Source: a virus. Taken from it: DNA of 53,225 nucleotides. This document shows positions 33,336-41,611 of this stretch, piece by piece. Numbering within the stretch: the first letter of the stretch is position 1; the number at the start of each line of letters is the position of its first letter. The notes under the pieces are model-generated. The model searched no databases, had not been told where the DNA came from, and worked only from the letters and a program-made list of their open reading frames with translations. The DNA lies in IMG/VR virus record IMGVR_UViG_3300047157_000005, positions 1 to 53,225 of that record. The stretch is one strand, 5' to 3'. A program made the translations under genes and the position numbers.

Positions 33336-33819
33336 TAAAAATCTTTTTCATTGGATTGTTTTGTTCTCGCTCAATAGTCTGCTTAACTGTCTCCATTTCC
33401 CACGCAACTCTGGCCTTATCCCCCACCAACCCCATGTATGGGCAGGGCGTCCCGGCATTGAGCATTGCGTCAAAAACGCGAGAATCCTGGCAAAGGGCCG
33501 AAATCGCGGCCACCTTCATCCCCATATTATAAAGGGCTTTTGCGTTTTTTAGTTTTTCGCAGTTCATGTCTCGCACAGTTCGACCTGCTGAGATACCAAG
33601 TATCTGCGTCTGCACAGCACCTGCAACACCAACAGTACATAAATCAGAGTTACTCGTACTAATTTGTGGAGATATAGCAGAAGGTGGTGGACTGTTTATG
33701 GTAGTTTCCATAGTGCCAGTAGAAGTCACTGTGCTATCCGATTTGATTGTATCGTTATCATTAGCAAAAGCAAAACTACTACTTAATAGAAGTAATGCTA
33801 TTACAAAAAAACGTATCAT
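33265..33819 (-). CDS. Exported protein 1 of surface module with C-terminal hydrophobic tail
   Basis: Signal peptide (MIRFFVIALLLLSSSFAFA), a Ser/Thr-rich linker (SPPPSAISPQISTSNSD), then a helical, Cys-containing domain (LCTVGVAGAVQTQILGISAG, MNCEKLKNAKALYNMGMKVA, CPYMGLVGDKARVAWEM). A hydrophobic C-terminus follows (LSVIISTLAFLLFL). Bases 33430-33510 are visibly GC-richer than the surroundings. First of the five exported genes. Confidence 0.7.
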   Translation of the reverse strand: MIRFFVIALLLLSSSFAFANDNDTIKSDSTVTSTGTMETTINSPPPSAISPQISTSNSDLCTVGVAGAVQTQILGISAGRTVRDMNCEKLKNAKALYNMGMKVAAISALCQDSRVFDAMLNAGTPCPYMGLVGDKARVAWEMETVKQTIEREQNNPMKKIFNENIETKTGLSVIISTLAFLLFL

Positions 33820-34046
33820 TTTCTTTCTACCAATCGATCTAGCTTTTCTTCTATACGATCAAACTTACTCATAATTTGACCAAGGACTTGAGACGAGTCA
33901 GCTTTAGTGACATATTCTTTCGCCAACTCTTCTCTTGTTCTGTTCAACAAAATGGTAACGCGCTTCAGTTCTTCATGGTGGGCTTTAATCCACCATATTA
34001 AAAAACCAAATCCTGCGGTTAAACCAATGTTCCAAATAGATTCCAT
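33816..34046 (-). CDS. Small TM/coiled-coil protein, 76 aa
   Basis: N-terminal membrane helix (IWNIGLTAGFGFLIWWIKA) followed by a charged coiled coil (RVTILLNRTREELAKEYVTK, then FDRIEEKLDRLVER). This is a common phage design for small holin or membrane adaptor proteins near lysis genes. It overlaps the first exported gene by 4 nt. Confidence 0.65.
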   Translation of the reverse strand: MESIWNIGLTAGFGFLIWWIKAHHEELKRVTILLNRTREELAKEYVTKADSSQVLGQIMSKFDRIEEKLDRLVERK

Positions 34047-34061
34047 GTTATGTTGTGTACC

Positions 34062-34250
34062 CTATTCTGGTTTAGTAGGCCATATTACAGAGTATGGGTA
34101 TTCAGATTGGTCTTCAATATCTGCAATAGATTGGCGATAAGCTAACTGCTCGTCAGTCCCTGACCCTTCCCAACTACTTGTTTCAGATAAAATTTTATCT
34201 CTCTTAGCATGGATTAATTCTATTACTTGATTTTCTGCATCGGTATACAT
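34062..34250 (-). CDS. Tail-fibre assembly-like small protein, 62 aa
   Basis: Ends in the pattern YRQSIADIEDQSEYPYSVIW followed by PTKPE, which resembles C-termini of tail fibre assembly/chaperone proteins of tailed phages (YRQxLRDI... WPTKP). It directly follows the Gly-rich fibre gene, sharing one base. Probable chaperone for that fibre. Confidence 0.65.
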   Translation of the reverse strand: MYTDAENQVIELIHAKRDKILSETSSWEGSGTDEQLAYRQSIADIEDQSEYPYSVIWPTKPE

Positions 34251-35350
34251 TAGTTTGTACTCTCCCCATCTCTATATGCTACATCAGTTGATGGGAATGC
34301 TTGTCCACTCCCCAAACCCCAAACAACACGAACACATCCTCTTCTAGTGCCTCTTGTGTCGTAATCTGATGAACCACTTGGGCCTAAATCTGTATAACCA
34401 ACCCAATATCCGCCGCCAAAGCAAACCTTAGTGCCATTACTTTCACTTGTAGATGGGAAGTTTGAGGTATTAGTAGAGCCGTTTAATCCCTTAGTGGCAT
34501 TGAAACTGCTACCAGTTTGAGTATCACCAGAACCACCGGCTCCATTTGAACCTTGACCAAAGGGTGCAGTACCACCACCAGTCATACCACCGCCAAAACC
34601 AGAGCCTTGATTGAGATCGATAATATTACCGCCTCCACCTCCGCCACCATTTGATCCAGTAGCACCATTTTGAGTAGCGTTAGGTGGCGCATAAGCCGAC
34701 CCACCTGCACCGCCCGATCCGCCGTATCCTCCAGCACCACCGCCGCCTGATCCTACATAAAAAGTTACATCATTATTAGAGCCTGCATTGTTAAATCCGC
34801 CGTTTCCGCCGTTTCCGCCGCCATCACCACCTGAGTAAGTTCCGCCACTTCTTAAATTGGCGGCATTACCTCTTACATCACAAACACCAGACCTGTAAAA
34901 TCTTGCATAACTATCATTCAGCGTTACTGTAAATGTCTGACCAGCAACAACATCTATGTCGTTTTTATATGCTAAACCACCACCGCCAAATCCGCCGCCT
35001 GGATTCTGATAATAGTATTTTCTGAAAGTGTTAGGGTTAGTGTCGCCATATCCACCTTGGCCTATGCAAACAACTGATATATTTAATACACCAGTAGGTA
35101 CTGTAAACGTGTAACTACTAGAGCCAAAACTAGATTCACTACTAGTTGATGGGTCTTGAACAAATAGGTGTGCGCCTTCTACTTCGTTTCCAGCAGTCGC
35201 ACCATACCATTCATTCATAGCCATTTGTGTGCCAGCACTTTTATCAATCATATCCCGAACATCTGCATCGTTTAAGGAAATCTGACCTGTAACATCTAGT
35301 TCAGTCCTGAAGTCATTTAAAGATAGTTGCCCACTTGTTGGTAACGCCAT
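34250..35350 (-). CDS. Glycine-rich tail fibre/adhesin, 366 aa
   Basis: The N-terminus (LPTSGQLSLNDFRTELDVTG, MAMNEWYG) is of a kind common in marine phage fibres and would attach to the tail. The centre (residues about 110-290) is dominated by Gly-rich runs (GGGGAGGYGGSGGAGGSAY; GGGMTGGGTAPFG) like polyglycine adhesins. The end GCVRVVWGLGSGQAFPSTDV is also typical. It probably recognises the host surface. It lies between the S74 fibre and an assembly protein. Confidence 0.78.
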   Translation of the reverse strand: MALPTSGQLSLNDFRTELDVTGQISLNDADVRDMIDKSAGTQMAMNEWYGATAGNEVEGAHLFVQDPSTSSESSFGSSSYTFTVPTGVLNISVVCIGQGGYGDTNPNTFRKYYYQNPGGGFGGGGLAYKNDIDVVAGQTFTVTLNDSYARFYRSGVCDVRGNAANLRSGGTYSGGDGGGNGGNGGFNNAGSNNDVTFYVGSGGGGAGGYGGSGGAGGSAYAPPNATQNGATGSNGGGGGGGNIIDLNQGSGFGGGMTGGGTAPFGQGSNGAGGSGDTQTGSSFNATKGLNGSTNTSNFPSTSESNGTKVCFGGGYWVGYTDLGPSGSSDYDTRGTRRGCVRVVWGLGSGQAFPSTDVAYRDGESTN

Positions 35351-35355
35351 CTAAC

Positions 35356-37035
35356 TTACCTCGCTTTTAGCTCTTCGATTTCAGCTTTAAGTTCTTTGAT
35401 TGCTTCAATCATTAATCCATGAAGTTGGTCATACTGCACTGTCTTGTATTCAGTCTTATCATCTTCACCCATCTTTAAAGGCAACGTGCTTTCAGTAATT
35501 GCACTTGGCATTACCTTCTCGACTTCTTGAGCAATAACGCCAGCAGACTTTTTGCCATCAGCTAAGTATTCAAATGTGTAACCATTTAGCTGTGATACTT
35601 TATCCAAGGCATTGTCTATCTTCACGATGTCTTTCTTTAGACGCTCATCAGAGATTGTTGTAGAGTAAGCAATGACGTTGCCTTCGACGTGTAAATCGCC
35701 ACTGTTATATAGGCGCATGTCGGTAGCTCCATCAAGAGCAAAGTCTATCATCGTGCTTTCAACAGAAATAAAATCACTGGTATCACGTCCAATTTTCTCA
35801 ACCTCACCACGACAGTCGCCGCTGTTGATTTGGCCTGTTACTGTGATACCGCTTGATGTTGTTTCAAATTTCTTGGAGTTGTTATGGTATAGCTCTACCC
35901 CACCATCAGCGATAAATTTACCCATATATTCGGAATCTGTTTTTGTAATGCGAACATCAGTACCATTTGTATCAATTCTTAATTCACCAGTGCCGCTATC
36001 TTGCACATAACTATTAGACCCATCATGGTAAATCCGTAAATCATCACTGTTTCCTAACCTTAACTCGTCATTATCTTGCAAGTACACATGGTCTTGAAAA
36101 GATGCACCTTTGTTAAAGAGAGCTTGTCCAGCATCAGACATATCAAGACGAAGGACTTCTCTTTCTACGCCACCATCATTACCTTTAAAAATAATGTCTT
36201 TGTCTTGGATTATAGATTTAAAAACAGCATCTTCACCATTTCTTCTAATACTTGCAAAGTGTAATCCACCATCCTTAAAAATGATATCAGCACCATCCGC
36301 ATCAAGAATAATCTCCCCTGCGGAATCTAGTGTTAAGTCGCCGTTAGGTGCAGATATAATACCATTTACACCAGAGTTACCTATTGATAAATCTCCGTCA
36401 TTTCCAAATATAGCCGCGCCACTATCATTGACGATTAAATTGTTAGTGCCTCCAACAGTAATATTACCACCAGATGTTATAGCACCTGAAAACGTACCAG
36501 TTGTTCCTGATACCGCACTTGAAAACGTACCAGTTGTACCTGATACTGCACCTGAGAATGTACCAGTTGTACCTGATACTGCACCTGCGGATGCTAAAGC
36601 ACCAACACTCAAAGAATCAAAAGCATCTACCATTTTAGCACCAGAGCCTACGCCATCAGAGTAGATTGCTTTAGTTTTACCACTAGCAATCGTAACTGTT
36701 GCACCAGATCCTTGCTTAATAATAATGTTTTGAGATCCACTTGTGGCATTTTCAATAAACCAAAGTTTACTAACAGTATTTGGGCCTATTGTAATTGTAC
36801 AAGCTGAGTCCAACGTACCTGTATACTTTAAGAACATTGAACGACCTGGATCAGTAGCCCCATCTGCTATTGTTGTTGTATGCGTGTCAGCGTTTGTCGT
36901 TATAGCTTCAGTGCCATAAGAAAAAGCCTCTGCAATTAATTCGAGGTTTGTATTCGTTACTGTACCCCATGAGCCTGACTGATCGCCAGTTGCCATCTCA
37001 TTGAGGCGTAAGTCATTTACATAGGTTGAAGCCAT
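35356..37035 (-). CDS. Tail fibre/spike with S74 intramolecular chaperone
   Basis: 559 residues. The N-terminus (YVNDLRLNEMATGDQSGSWG) should bind the tail; the middle has short beta repeats (SGAVSGTTGTFSGAVSGTTG). The C-terminal domain from about residue 462 (SDERLKKDIVKIDNALDKVS, GVIAQEVEKVMP, a final Glu/Lys coiled coil) is the peptidase S74 chaperone, which trimerises the fibre and cleaves itself off at the Ser-Asp/Glu-x-Arg-x-Lys site. Likely receptor-binding or side fibre. Confidence 0.9.
   Translation of the reverse strand: MASTYVNDLRLNEMATGDQSGSWGTVTNTNLELIAEAFSYGTEAITTNADTHTTTIADGATDPGRSMFLKYTGTLDSACTITIGPNTVSKLWFIENATSGSQNIIIKQGSGATVTIASGKTKAIYSDGVGSGAKMVDAFDSLSVGALASAGAVSGTTGTFSGAVSGTTGTFSSAVSGTTGTFSGAITSGGNITVGGTNNLIVNDSGAAIFGNDGDLSIGNSGVNGIISAPNGDLTLDSAGEIILDADGADIIFKDGGLHFASIRRNGEDAVFKSIIQDKDIIFKGNDGGVEREVLRLDMSDAGQALFNKGASFQDHVYLQDNDELRLGNSDDLRIYHDGSNSYVQDSGTGELRIDTNGTDVRITKTDSEYMGKFIADGGVELYHNNSKKFETTSSGITVTGQINSGDCRGEVEKIGRDTSDFISVESTMIDFALDGATDMRLYNSGDLHVEGNVIAYSTTISDERLKKDIVKIDNALDKVSQLNGYTFEYLADGKKSAGVIAQEVEKVMPSAITESTLPLKMGEDDKTEYKTVQYDQLHGLMIEAIKELKAEIEELKAR
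36478..36600 (-). repeat. 33-bp coding repeat in fibre gene
   Basis: Three to four copies of a 33-bp unit coding for an 11-residue repeat of type GTTGTFSGAVS. Copies differ by a few bases. Such units allow fibre length variation. Confidence 0.7.
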
Positions 37036-37036
37036 A

Positions 37037-37459
37037 CTAGTCTATCCTTATAATTGCGTTGTTAGCTGTCTGAGCAGGGAAAACAACTCTGAATGTACCT
37101 GAAGAAACTGTGAAGTCTCCACCAAAGTCTAATACAGCGATAGCTCTATCTCCGTCTGTATCATTATATATTAACGCACCACGCGCTGTAAAAGTAGCTG
37201 ATGTCCACTCAGGATTATCAGCGTCAAAACATCCGCTTGTTCCGTTTTCAATTACAGATGCGTTTGCCAGTGTTACTCCACCAGTAGCGTATCCGTTACC
37301 ATTAGCAACTTCATTCGATGTTGTGTAAGTATCAGTAGTAGCATCTAAACTTGCACTACTTGTGTAGAGAGCGATCTTTATTGTATCACTGTCTAAGTCA
37401 TGTAACCCAAGCATTACATCTTTTTTAAATTGGGTACACATTGCTTGTGTAATAGCCAT
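37037..37459 (-). CDS. Structural protein, 140 aa
   Basis: Beta-rich protein with IKIALYTSSASLDATTDTYT, WTSATFTARGALIYNDTDGD and FRVVFPAQTANNAIIRID. I recall this family as a conserved small virion protein of marine phages. It sits between connector and fibre genes and overlaps the connector gene by one base. Exact role unknown. Confidence 0.7.
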   Translation of the reverse strand: MAITQAMCTQFKKDVMLGLHDLDSDTIKIALYTSSASLDATTDTYTTSNEVANGNGYATGGVTLANASVIENGTSGCFDADNPEWTSATFTARGALIYNDTDGDRAIAVLDFGGDFTVSSGTFRVVFPAQTANNAIIRID

Positions 37460-38082
37460 TATAAACCTCCGTTATATTCTGCCGCATAATCGCGTTGCAT
37501 CTCTTGTACAAATAATTGTACCGCTTCGTCAAATTGTGTTTTATAAAGCGCCAATGTCTCTCCAGCTTTAAGAAATGCAGATGCTTCATATAGACACGCC
37601 GATAATAACACATTTTCTGCGTTGTCGCCAACCCATGAGTTAGAATTAGTTGAACTTAGCCCAGTTTCTGGTGCAATGAAGTCCACTTGATAAGTATCAG
37701 CCGCATTTGGTGTTGGTGCTATTGTTATTGTAGTACCAGATGTATTTGCTGATTTTGTGCTATAAAACTTTGGTGTGCCTTGCGTAGTTAAATTAGGCCA
37801 ATAGTCTCGTAAATAAGAGTCAACCCTATGATCTAAATACGATAAGATATTTGAGCTAATTACCGATACTTGCCTAATCATGCGTGCAGATGCCACTACA
37901 TAGTCATTTGTACCTGCAACTAAATTAGCACTCGTTGTGTTTCTAAAGCAAGGTAAGTTAGGCAATCTCTGAAAAATCATATCTTCAGCTTGTGCAATAA
38001 TTTCATCAACTGATGCCTGTAGCTCTGTTGAATCGTCTTCTAAAAAGTTTTCTATATTAGCTTTTAATTGCGTATAATTCAC
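37459..38082 (-). CDS. Head-tail connector/adaptor-like protein, 207 aa
   Basis: N-terminal helices (IENFLEDDSTELQASVDEII, AEDMIFQRLPNLPCFR) and a C-terminal helical region (LLSACLYEASAFLKAGETLA, VQEMQRDYAAEY) flank a beta domain. This is the layout of phage adaptor proteins (T7 gp11/P22 gp4-like) that bind the portal ring. A second adaptor-like gene is at 39220-39903. Confidence 0.68.
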   Translation of the reverse strand: MNYTQLKANIENFLEDDSTELQASVDEIIAQAEDMIFQRLPNLPCFRNTTSANLVAGTNDYVVASARMIRQVSVISSNILSYLDHRVDSYLRDYWPNLTTQGTPKFYSTKSANTSGTTITIAPTPNAADTYQVDFIAPETGLSSTNSNSWVGDNAENVLLSACLYEASAFLKAGETLALYKTQFDEAVQLFVQEMQRDYAAEYNGGL

Positions 38083-38092
38083 TTATTTATCC

Positions 38093-39220
38093 TCACTGCC
38101 AAGTACCTTCGCCCCATCCATCTATACCCCAAGATGTTTCTATCTGCGTTCCTACTGTTCCAACACCGCCAGTTGAACCTACACCAGTTGGACGTGGAAG
38201 AGTATCAGCTTGCCAAGCACCATCGCCCCATGCGCCAATTCCCCAACCTAATCCGTTAGTACCAGATAGAATACTAACTGTTCCTGTACCTCCAGATCCG
38301 CCAACTCCTGTCTCAATTGCTTCAGATATTGAAACTTCTTCACCAACAGCACCTGTTGAACCTATACCTGAAATACCTGTAACAAGCAATTGAATGTTAC
38401 CATCACCAGAAATTCCGAAGCCTTCTGACTCGCCATCTCCAGAAACACCTGTTTGACCTAATTCTAATTCAGGAACTTCATTACCGATTGCGCCTGTACC
38501 ACCAACCCCATCTTCACCTATTTCTGTTTCAAAGGTTTCATTACCTACTGCACCTGTGCCACCAACGCCTGTCTCAGTTAATTCTAATTCAGGTACTTCA
38601 GAACCAACTGCACCTGTTCCAGCAACTCCAGCTGGGTCTACATCTGTTGTGATAAAGAGAGACTCATTACCTATTGCACCTGTACCTGATGCGCCACTTG
38701 CAATTGCATAATTTTCAATTAATTCAGAACCTATGGCTCCTATACTTGATACGCCACTTGGAACTGCATCATTTTGAATAATTTCAGAACCTATGGCTCC
38801 TGTACCAGATGTTCCGCTAACAGATACATCTTCATTATCAGATACATATGCATCTCCAACATTAGCCGCTCCAGATACCCCAGATACACTAAATATACGA
38901 TCATGGTGTATATCAACATAACCAGCTTCAGCTATAGACGGAACTCCAACAGGTGGCCTTGCCCTTGGATCTATTGTCCAATCTTGTGTAAATCCAATAT
39001 AGACAACAACATTTTCTGGATCGTTGTCTGGCCTACCATTAAATAGGGCAGTTGCGTCCACGATATTTTTAGCAGGAGTAAGTTGTGGGTGTTTTGGTTC
39101 CCAATCTTCAGGTGAAACACGCAAGCCATCCCAAGTCGTCTTCAGTTTGGTATACTTAACCCGAAGACCACTTCTGTCGCTTATCGCGTAGGATTTTTTT
39201 CCTCTTGCGTATTTCCCCAT
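38093..39220 (-). CDS. Gly-rich repeat structural protein, 375 aa
   Basis: The ordered N-terminal domain (YTKLKTTWDGLRVSPEDWEP, VVVYIGFTQDW) is followed by about ten repeats of 20-30 residues built on GVSGTGAIGSE-like cores, and an end with WGIGAWGDGAWQ and WGIDGWGEGTWQ. Probably a fibrous or decorating virion protein. It is coupled to the gp4-like gene by a one-base overlap. Confidence 0.7.
   Translation of the reverse strand: MGKYARGKKSYAISDRSGLRVKYTKLKTTWDGLRVSPEDWEPKHPQLTPAKNIVDATALFNGRPDNDPENVVVYIGFTQDWTIDPRARPPVGVPSIAEAGYVDIHHDRIFSVSGVSGAANVGDAYVSDNEDVSVSGTSGTGAIGSEIIQNDAVPSGVSSIGAIGSELIENYAIASGASGTGAIGNESLFITTDVDPAGVAGTGAVGSEVPELELTETGVGGTGAVGNETFETEIGEDGVGGTGAIGNEVPELELGQTGVSGDGESEGFGISGDGNIQLLVTGISGIGSTGAVGEEVSISEAIETGVGGSGGTGTVSILSGTNGLGWGIGAWGDGAWQADTLPRPTGVGSTGGVGTVGTQIETSWGIDGWGEGTWQ
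38280..38870 (-). repeat. Degenerate GTGAIGSE-coding repeats
   Basis: About ten in-frame units of 60-90 bp whose products share G-S/G-T/G-A-I/V-G-S/N-E followed by an acidic stretch. The bases around GGAGGTACAGGTGC-like cores (minus strand) are best conserved. Confidence 0.6.
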
Positions 39221-39903
39221 TAAGATAAGTTCAGCGCAGTAGGCCGAATCCTTAAACTTACACCATCATTATCTGCCGAAGATGCAATGCTAAATGCGCG
39301 TTCATACATTTCATTTAGAAGTGTAAATTTTTCATTTGCAAATTTTATTGCTAACTTACTTGCCAACCCAGCACATATGCAATCGTTCCAACGATATGGA
39401 ATGTCTGCATCTTGATTAGATGCTGTAATGTCATCAAGCTGATTAACAGCCCAATAGACCATACTATATGTTGTCCTGTCAGGTATTTGCCAAATATAAA
39501 TCTTTGGAGTTATTTGACTATCCAACATATACTGACTTGGCTTACCACTAGATGTTTTGTTTGGAAGTTGATTGTAATCAGCAATAGATACACGATTTAT
39601 TATCTGGTCAGAAGTATCTGTGCCAGAACTGTCTCGTATCACCGCATCCATAATATCAATTGTCCCTGCTGGCAATGTGTATGGCGTAGTTTGACCATTC
39701 ACCAATGTCAGAGTTTTCTGTTCTACAGACCAATAGTTAATACCTCTATTAGCCCATTCAGAAAAAAGAAGGTTAAGACTGCGCCTTGCAGACACAGCCC
39801 TATCACCAGTTTGAGTTTGGGTATCAAGACCACAACGCTCAAATGCTTCAGCAATTATTTCTTCTACATTAGGTTTAAAGGCTACAGTTCCTGATAGTGC
39901 CAT
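39220..39903 (-). CDS. P22 gp4-like head completion/adaptor protein
   Basis: 227 residues with the typical start IIAEAFERCGLDTQTQTGDR, then AVSARRSLNLLFSEWANRGI, an INYWSVEQKTLTLVNGQTTP beta segment and a helical end. The pattern agrees with phage P22 gp4-like tail accessory/stabilisation factors that close the portal after packaging. Same length class. It lies upstream of the repeat protein and the second adaptor. Confidence 0.78.
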   Translation of the reverse strand: MALSGTVAFKPNVEEIIAEAFERCGLDTQTQTGDRAVSARRSLNLLFSEWANRGINYWSVEQKTLTLVNGQTTPYTLPAGTIDIMDAVIRDSSGTDTSDQIINRVSIADYNQLPNKTSSGKPSQYMLDSQITPKIYIWQIPDRTTYSMVYWAVNQLDDITASNQDADIPYRWNDCICAGLASKLAIKFANEKFTLLNEMYERAFSIASSADNDGVSLRIRPTALNLS

Positions 39904-39912
39904 TTAAGCCTC

Positions 39913-40326
39913 CTAGTATTGCTTAATTGCGCGCATCACTATTTGATACGCATCTCCAACTGCACCTGCACCAGTTGTTGTAAACTTAATGTCACCACTA
40001 CCATTTGCTCCGTAATCGGCAGTGTTTGGTAAACCTCCGAATTTAGAGAAATCTTGATAACCTGATTGATTTTCATCAAGGTGCATAACTATAACGTCAG
40101 CATCAGCGTCTGCTAATACCTCTACAGTCATTGCCTTAATAACCCACCAACATTCTGCAATTCTTAATCCTGTGCAAGTGTCTCCATTTGCACTTTTAGT
40201 AAGAGCAGAAACATCAATTTTACTAACGGCACTTTCGTTGCCACCATCTACATACTGATACTGAAAAGCAAAAACTACTTCCCTAGTGTTTTCTGAAATT
40301 TTTGTTACTGTTTTAATATCCGCCAT
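39913..40326 (-). CDS. Structural protein, 137 aa
   Basis: A beta-rich protein (KISENTREVVFAFQYQYVDG, LRIAECWWVIKAMTVEVLAD) ending DAYQIVMRAIKQY, without enzyme motifs. I recall similar proteins in marine phage virions. It stands between the 156-aa and gp4-like genes in the structural operon. Confidence 0.65.
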   Translation of the reverse strand: MADIKTVTKISENTREVVFAFQYQYVDGGNESAVSKIDVSALTKSANGDTCTGLRIAECWWVIKAMTVEVLADADADVIVMHLDENQSGYQDFSKFGGLPNTADYGANGSGDIKFTTTGAGAVGDAYQIVMRAIKQY

Positions 40327-40374
40327 TTGCTACTCCTATAGTTGTAGGTGGGGTTTCATCCCCACCATAAAGTT

Positions 40375-40845
40375 TTATGGACGAACAGGAGAGTTGTACG
40401 CTTGAGCATATAAAATCGTAATAACTGCAACACCAGCAGTAGTTCCTGCACTGCTTGTCACTGTAAGTTTAAGATCGGCAGTTCCTGTGTCAGCCCACTC
40501 ACCTGTACCACCACCTTGTGTAGTTACAGTTTTAAGACCAGCAGTCGTGCCAGATGCCAATGTATTTAAGATTGTTGTTGCGCCACCAACTGTATCACCA
40601 ACACTCAAGTTTGTTGTTGTGTTAGCCGCAGTAGACATATCAACTTTACAATCAATAATTTTAGATTTTGCTGGAATAACCATGTTGGTTGCACCTGCCG
40701 CAATAGCTCCATTTGATAGATCCATTGTGTGCGTTTGCATCATGACAACATAACCGACATTTGCTATGTCGCTTCCAACTGTTGTGCCTGTTGTGTTTTT
40801 GATAGTACCAGCCCGCACTGGGCCTGAGAATGTAGTTGTACCCAT
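40375..40845 (-). CDS. Structural protein, 156 aa
   Basis: N-terminus MGTTTFSGPVRAGTIKNTTG, then a Thr/Ala/Gly-rich beta protein (MVIPAKSKIIDCKVDMSTAA) ending AYNSPVRP. The SGPVRAGT start is familiar from marine phage structural proteins. First gene after the terminator at 40934, preceded by AGGAGA and two CTGTCAGGG repeats, so it likely starts a transcription unit. Confidence 0.7.
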   Translation of the reverse strand: MGTTTFSGPVRAGTIKNTTGTTVGSDIANVGYVVMMQTHTMDLSNGAIAAGATNMVIPAKSKIIDCKVDMSTAANTTTNLSVGDTVGGATTILNTLASGTTAGLKTVTTQGGGTGEWADTGTADLKLTVTSSAGTTAGVAVITILYAQAYNSPVRP

Positions 40846-40854
40846 AATAATCTC

Positions 40855-40895
40855 CTGTCAGGGTTAAAGTCAGTCACACCATGCGACTGTCAGGG
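40855..40895. promoter_or_regulatory. Direct repeats CTGTCAGGG upstream of structural operon
   Basis: CTGTCAGGG occurs at 40855-40863 and again at 40887-40895, 32 bp apart (about three helical turns), with AGTCAGTCAC between. Both are in the leader of the 156-aa gene. They could be activator or repressor sites; no clear promoter boxes are visible beside them. Confidence 0.35.
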
Positions 40896-40933
40896 ATAAA
40901 AGTACACTACAACAGCTTTAATTAAAAAGAAAG

Positions 40934-40953
40934 AGGCGATCCGAAGACCGCCT
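40934..40953 (-). terminator. UUCG-loop terminator after OB-fold-like gene
   Basis: On the minus strand AGGCGGTC-TTCG-GATCGCCT forms a stem with one G-T pair and a stable TTCG loop, followed by TCTTTCTTTTT. It ends the single-gene unit 40966-41538. Confidence 0.8.
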
Positions 40954-40965
40954 TTGTTTTGTTGA

Positions 40966-41538
40966 TTACCAATCTTTGCCATTGATTTTTACTTTGGTAG
41001 GGCGTTGAATGATAGTCTGCCTTACACCTTCTCGAACACCATGATCTTTGACTTTAGCCATACACTCAACTGCATTGCCTTTGCCCCACTCATTAGAACC
41101 TTTGTATATCACAATATTCTCGTCAGCATCGCGGCAGATGTTGATGTAGCTTGTACCCCAGTTTCCACCATCCAACTCAACAACGTGCTTAACTGTAATA
41201 GTGAAAGCCTGACGCTCTCCCACTGTGCCGACAAACTCACACTTGCCATCTCTAGTAGCCCACTCAGCCTTTTGAGCCGCACGCTTGTCAATCATCTTGA
41301 CCATAGCGTTACGCATATTGTCAGTTGGCTTACCAAACTTATTAATACCTCTTTTAACGGCTGATAAAAAACCTTCACCATTTGAATCTTCAAATTCAAC
41401 AAAATCAATAATTTCTTGAGCGCGATCATCAGACGCGATCCAGTTTTTACGCTTTGTATTAGCGGCATTAGCCATTCTGTAATTGCGAATACTACTGTAA
41501 TAGTTAGCTTCGCCTGGGTGATTATCTATATATGCCAT
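40966..41538 (-). CDS. OB-fold-like protein, 190 aa, independently transcribed
   Basis: The N-terminal half is basic and helical (MANAANTKRKNWIASDDRAQ, VKRGINKFGKP). The C-terminal 90 residues have alternating strands (CEFVGTVGERQAFTITVKHV, TSYINICRDADENIVIYKGS, VECMAKVKDHGVREGVRQTI) like OB-fold domains in phage replication proteins. It has promoter copy 3 upstream and a terminator downstream, so it is switched with the early promoters although it lies among capsid and tail genes. It may bind single-stranded DNA or RNA; function is inference. Confidence 0.68.
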   Translation of the reverse strand: MAYIDNHPGEANYYSSIRNYRMANAANTKRKNWIASDDRAQEIIDFVEFEDSNGEGFLSAVKRGINKFGKPTDNMRNAMVKMIDKRAAQKAEWATRDGKCEFVGTVGERQAFTITVKHVVELDGGNWGTSYINICRDADENIVIYKGSNEWGKGNAVECMAKVKDHGVREGVRQTIIQRPTKVKINGKDW

Positions 41539-41561
41539 TTTATAATTCCTTTATTTCTCTA

Positions 41562-41601
41562 CCTATACACAATATATAGTACACTAAATAGAGTAATGCA
41601 A
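41562..41601 (-). promoter_or_regulatory. Promoter copy 3 with overlapping palindromic operator
   Basis: Minus strand: -35 TTGCAT (41601-41596), 17-bp spacer beginning TACT, -10 TATATA (41578-41573). CTATATA-TTG-TGTATAG (41579-41563, one mismatch) overlaps the -10. The leader GGTAGAGAAATAAAGGAATT resembles those of copies 1 and 2. It drives the gene at 41538. Confidence 0.72.
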
Positions 41602-41611
41602 GGGGGTAAGT

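Noticed and set aside
33032-33532. Plus-strand 166-codon frame antisense to exported genes
   Set aside because: No ribosome site or sensible composition. The opposite strand carries two proteins with signal peptides.
36110-36664. Plus-strand 184-codon frame antisense to the fibre gene
   Set aside because: It mirrors the 33-bp repeats of the S74 fibre gene, has no ribosome site and no promoter. The fibre frame is clearly the real one.
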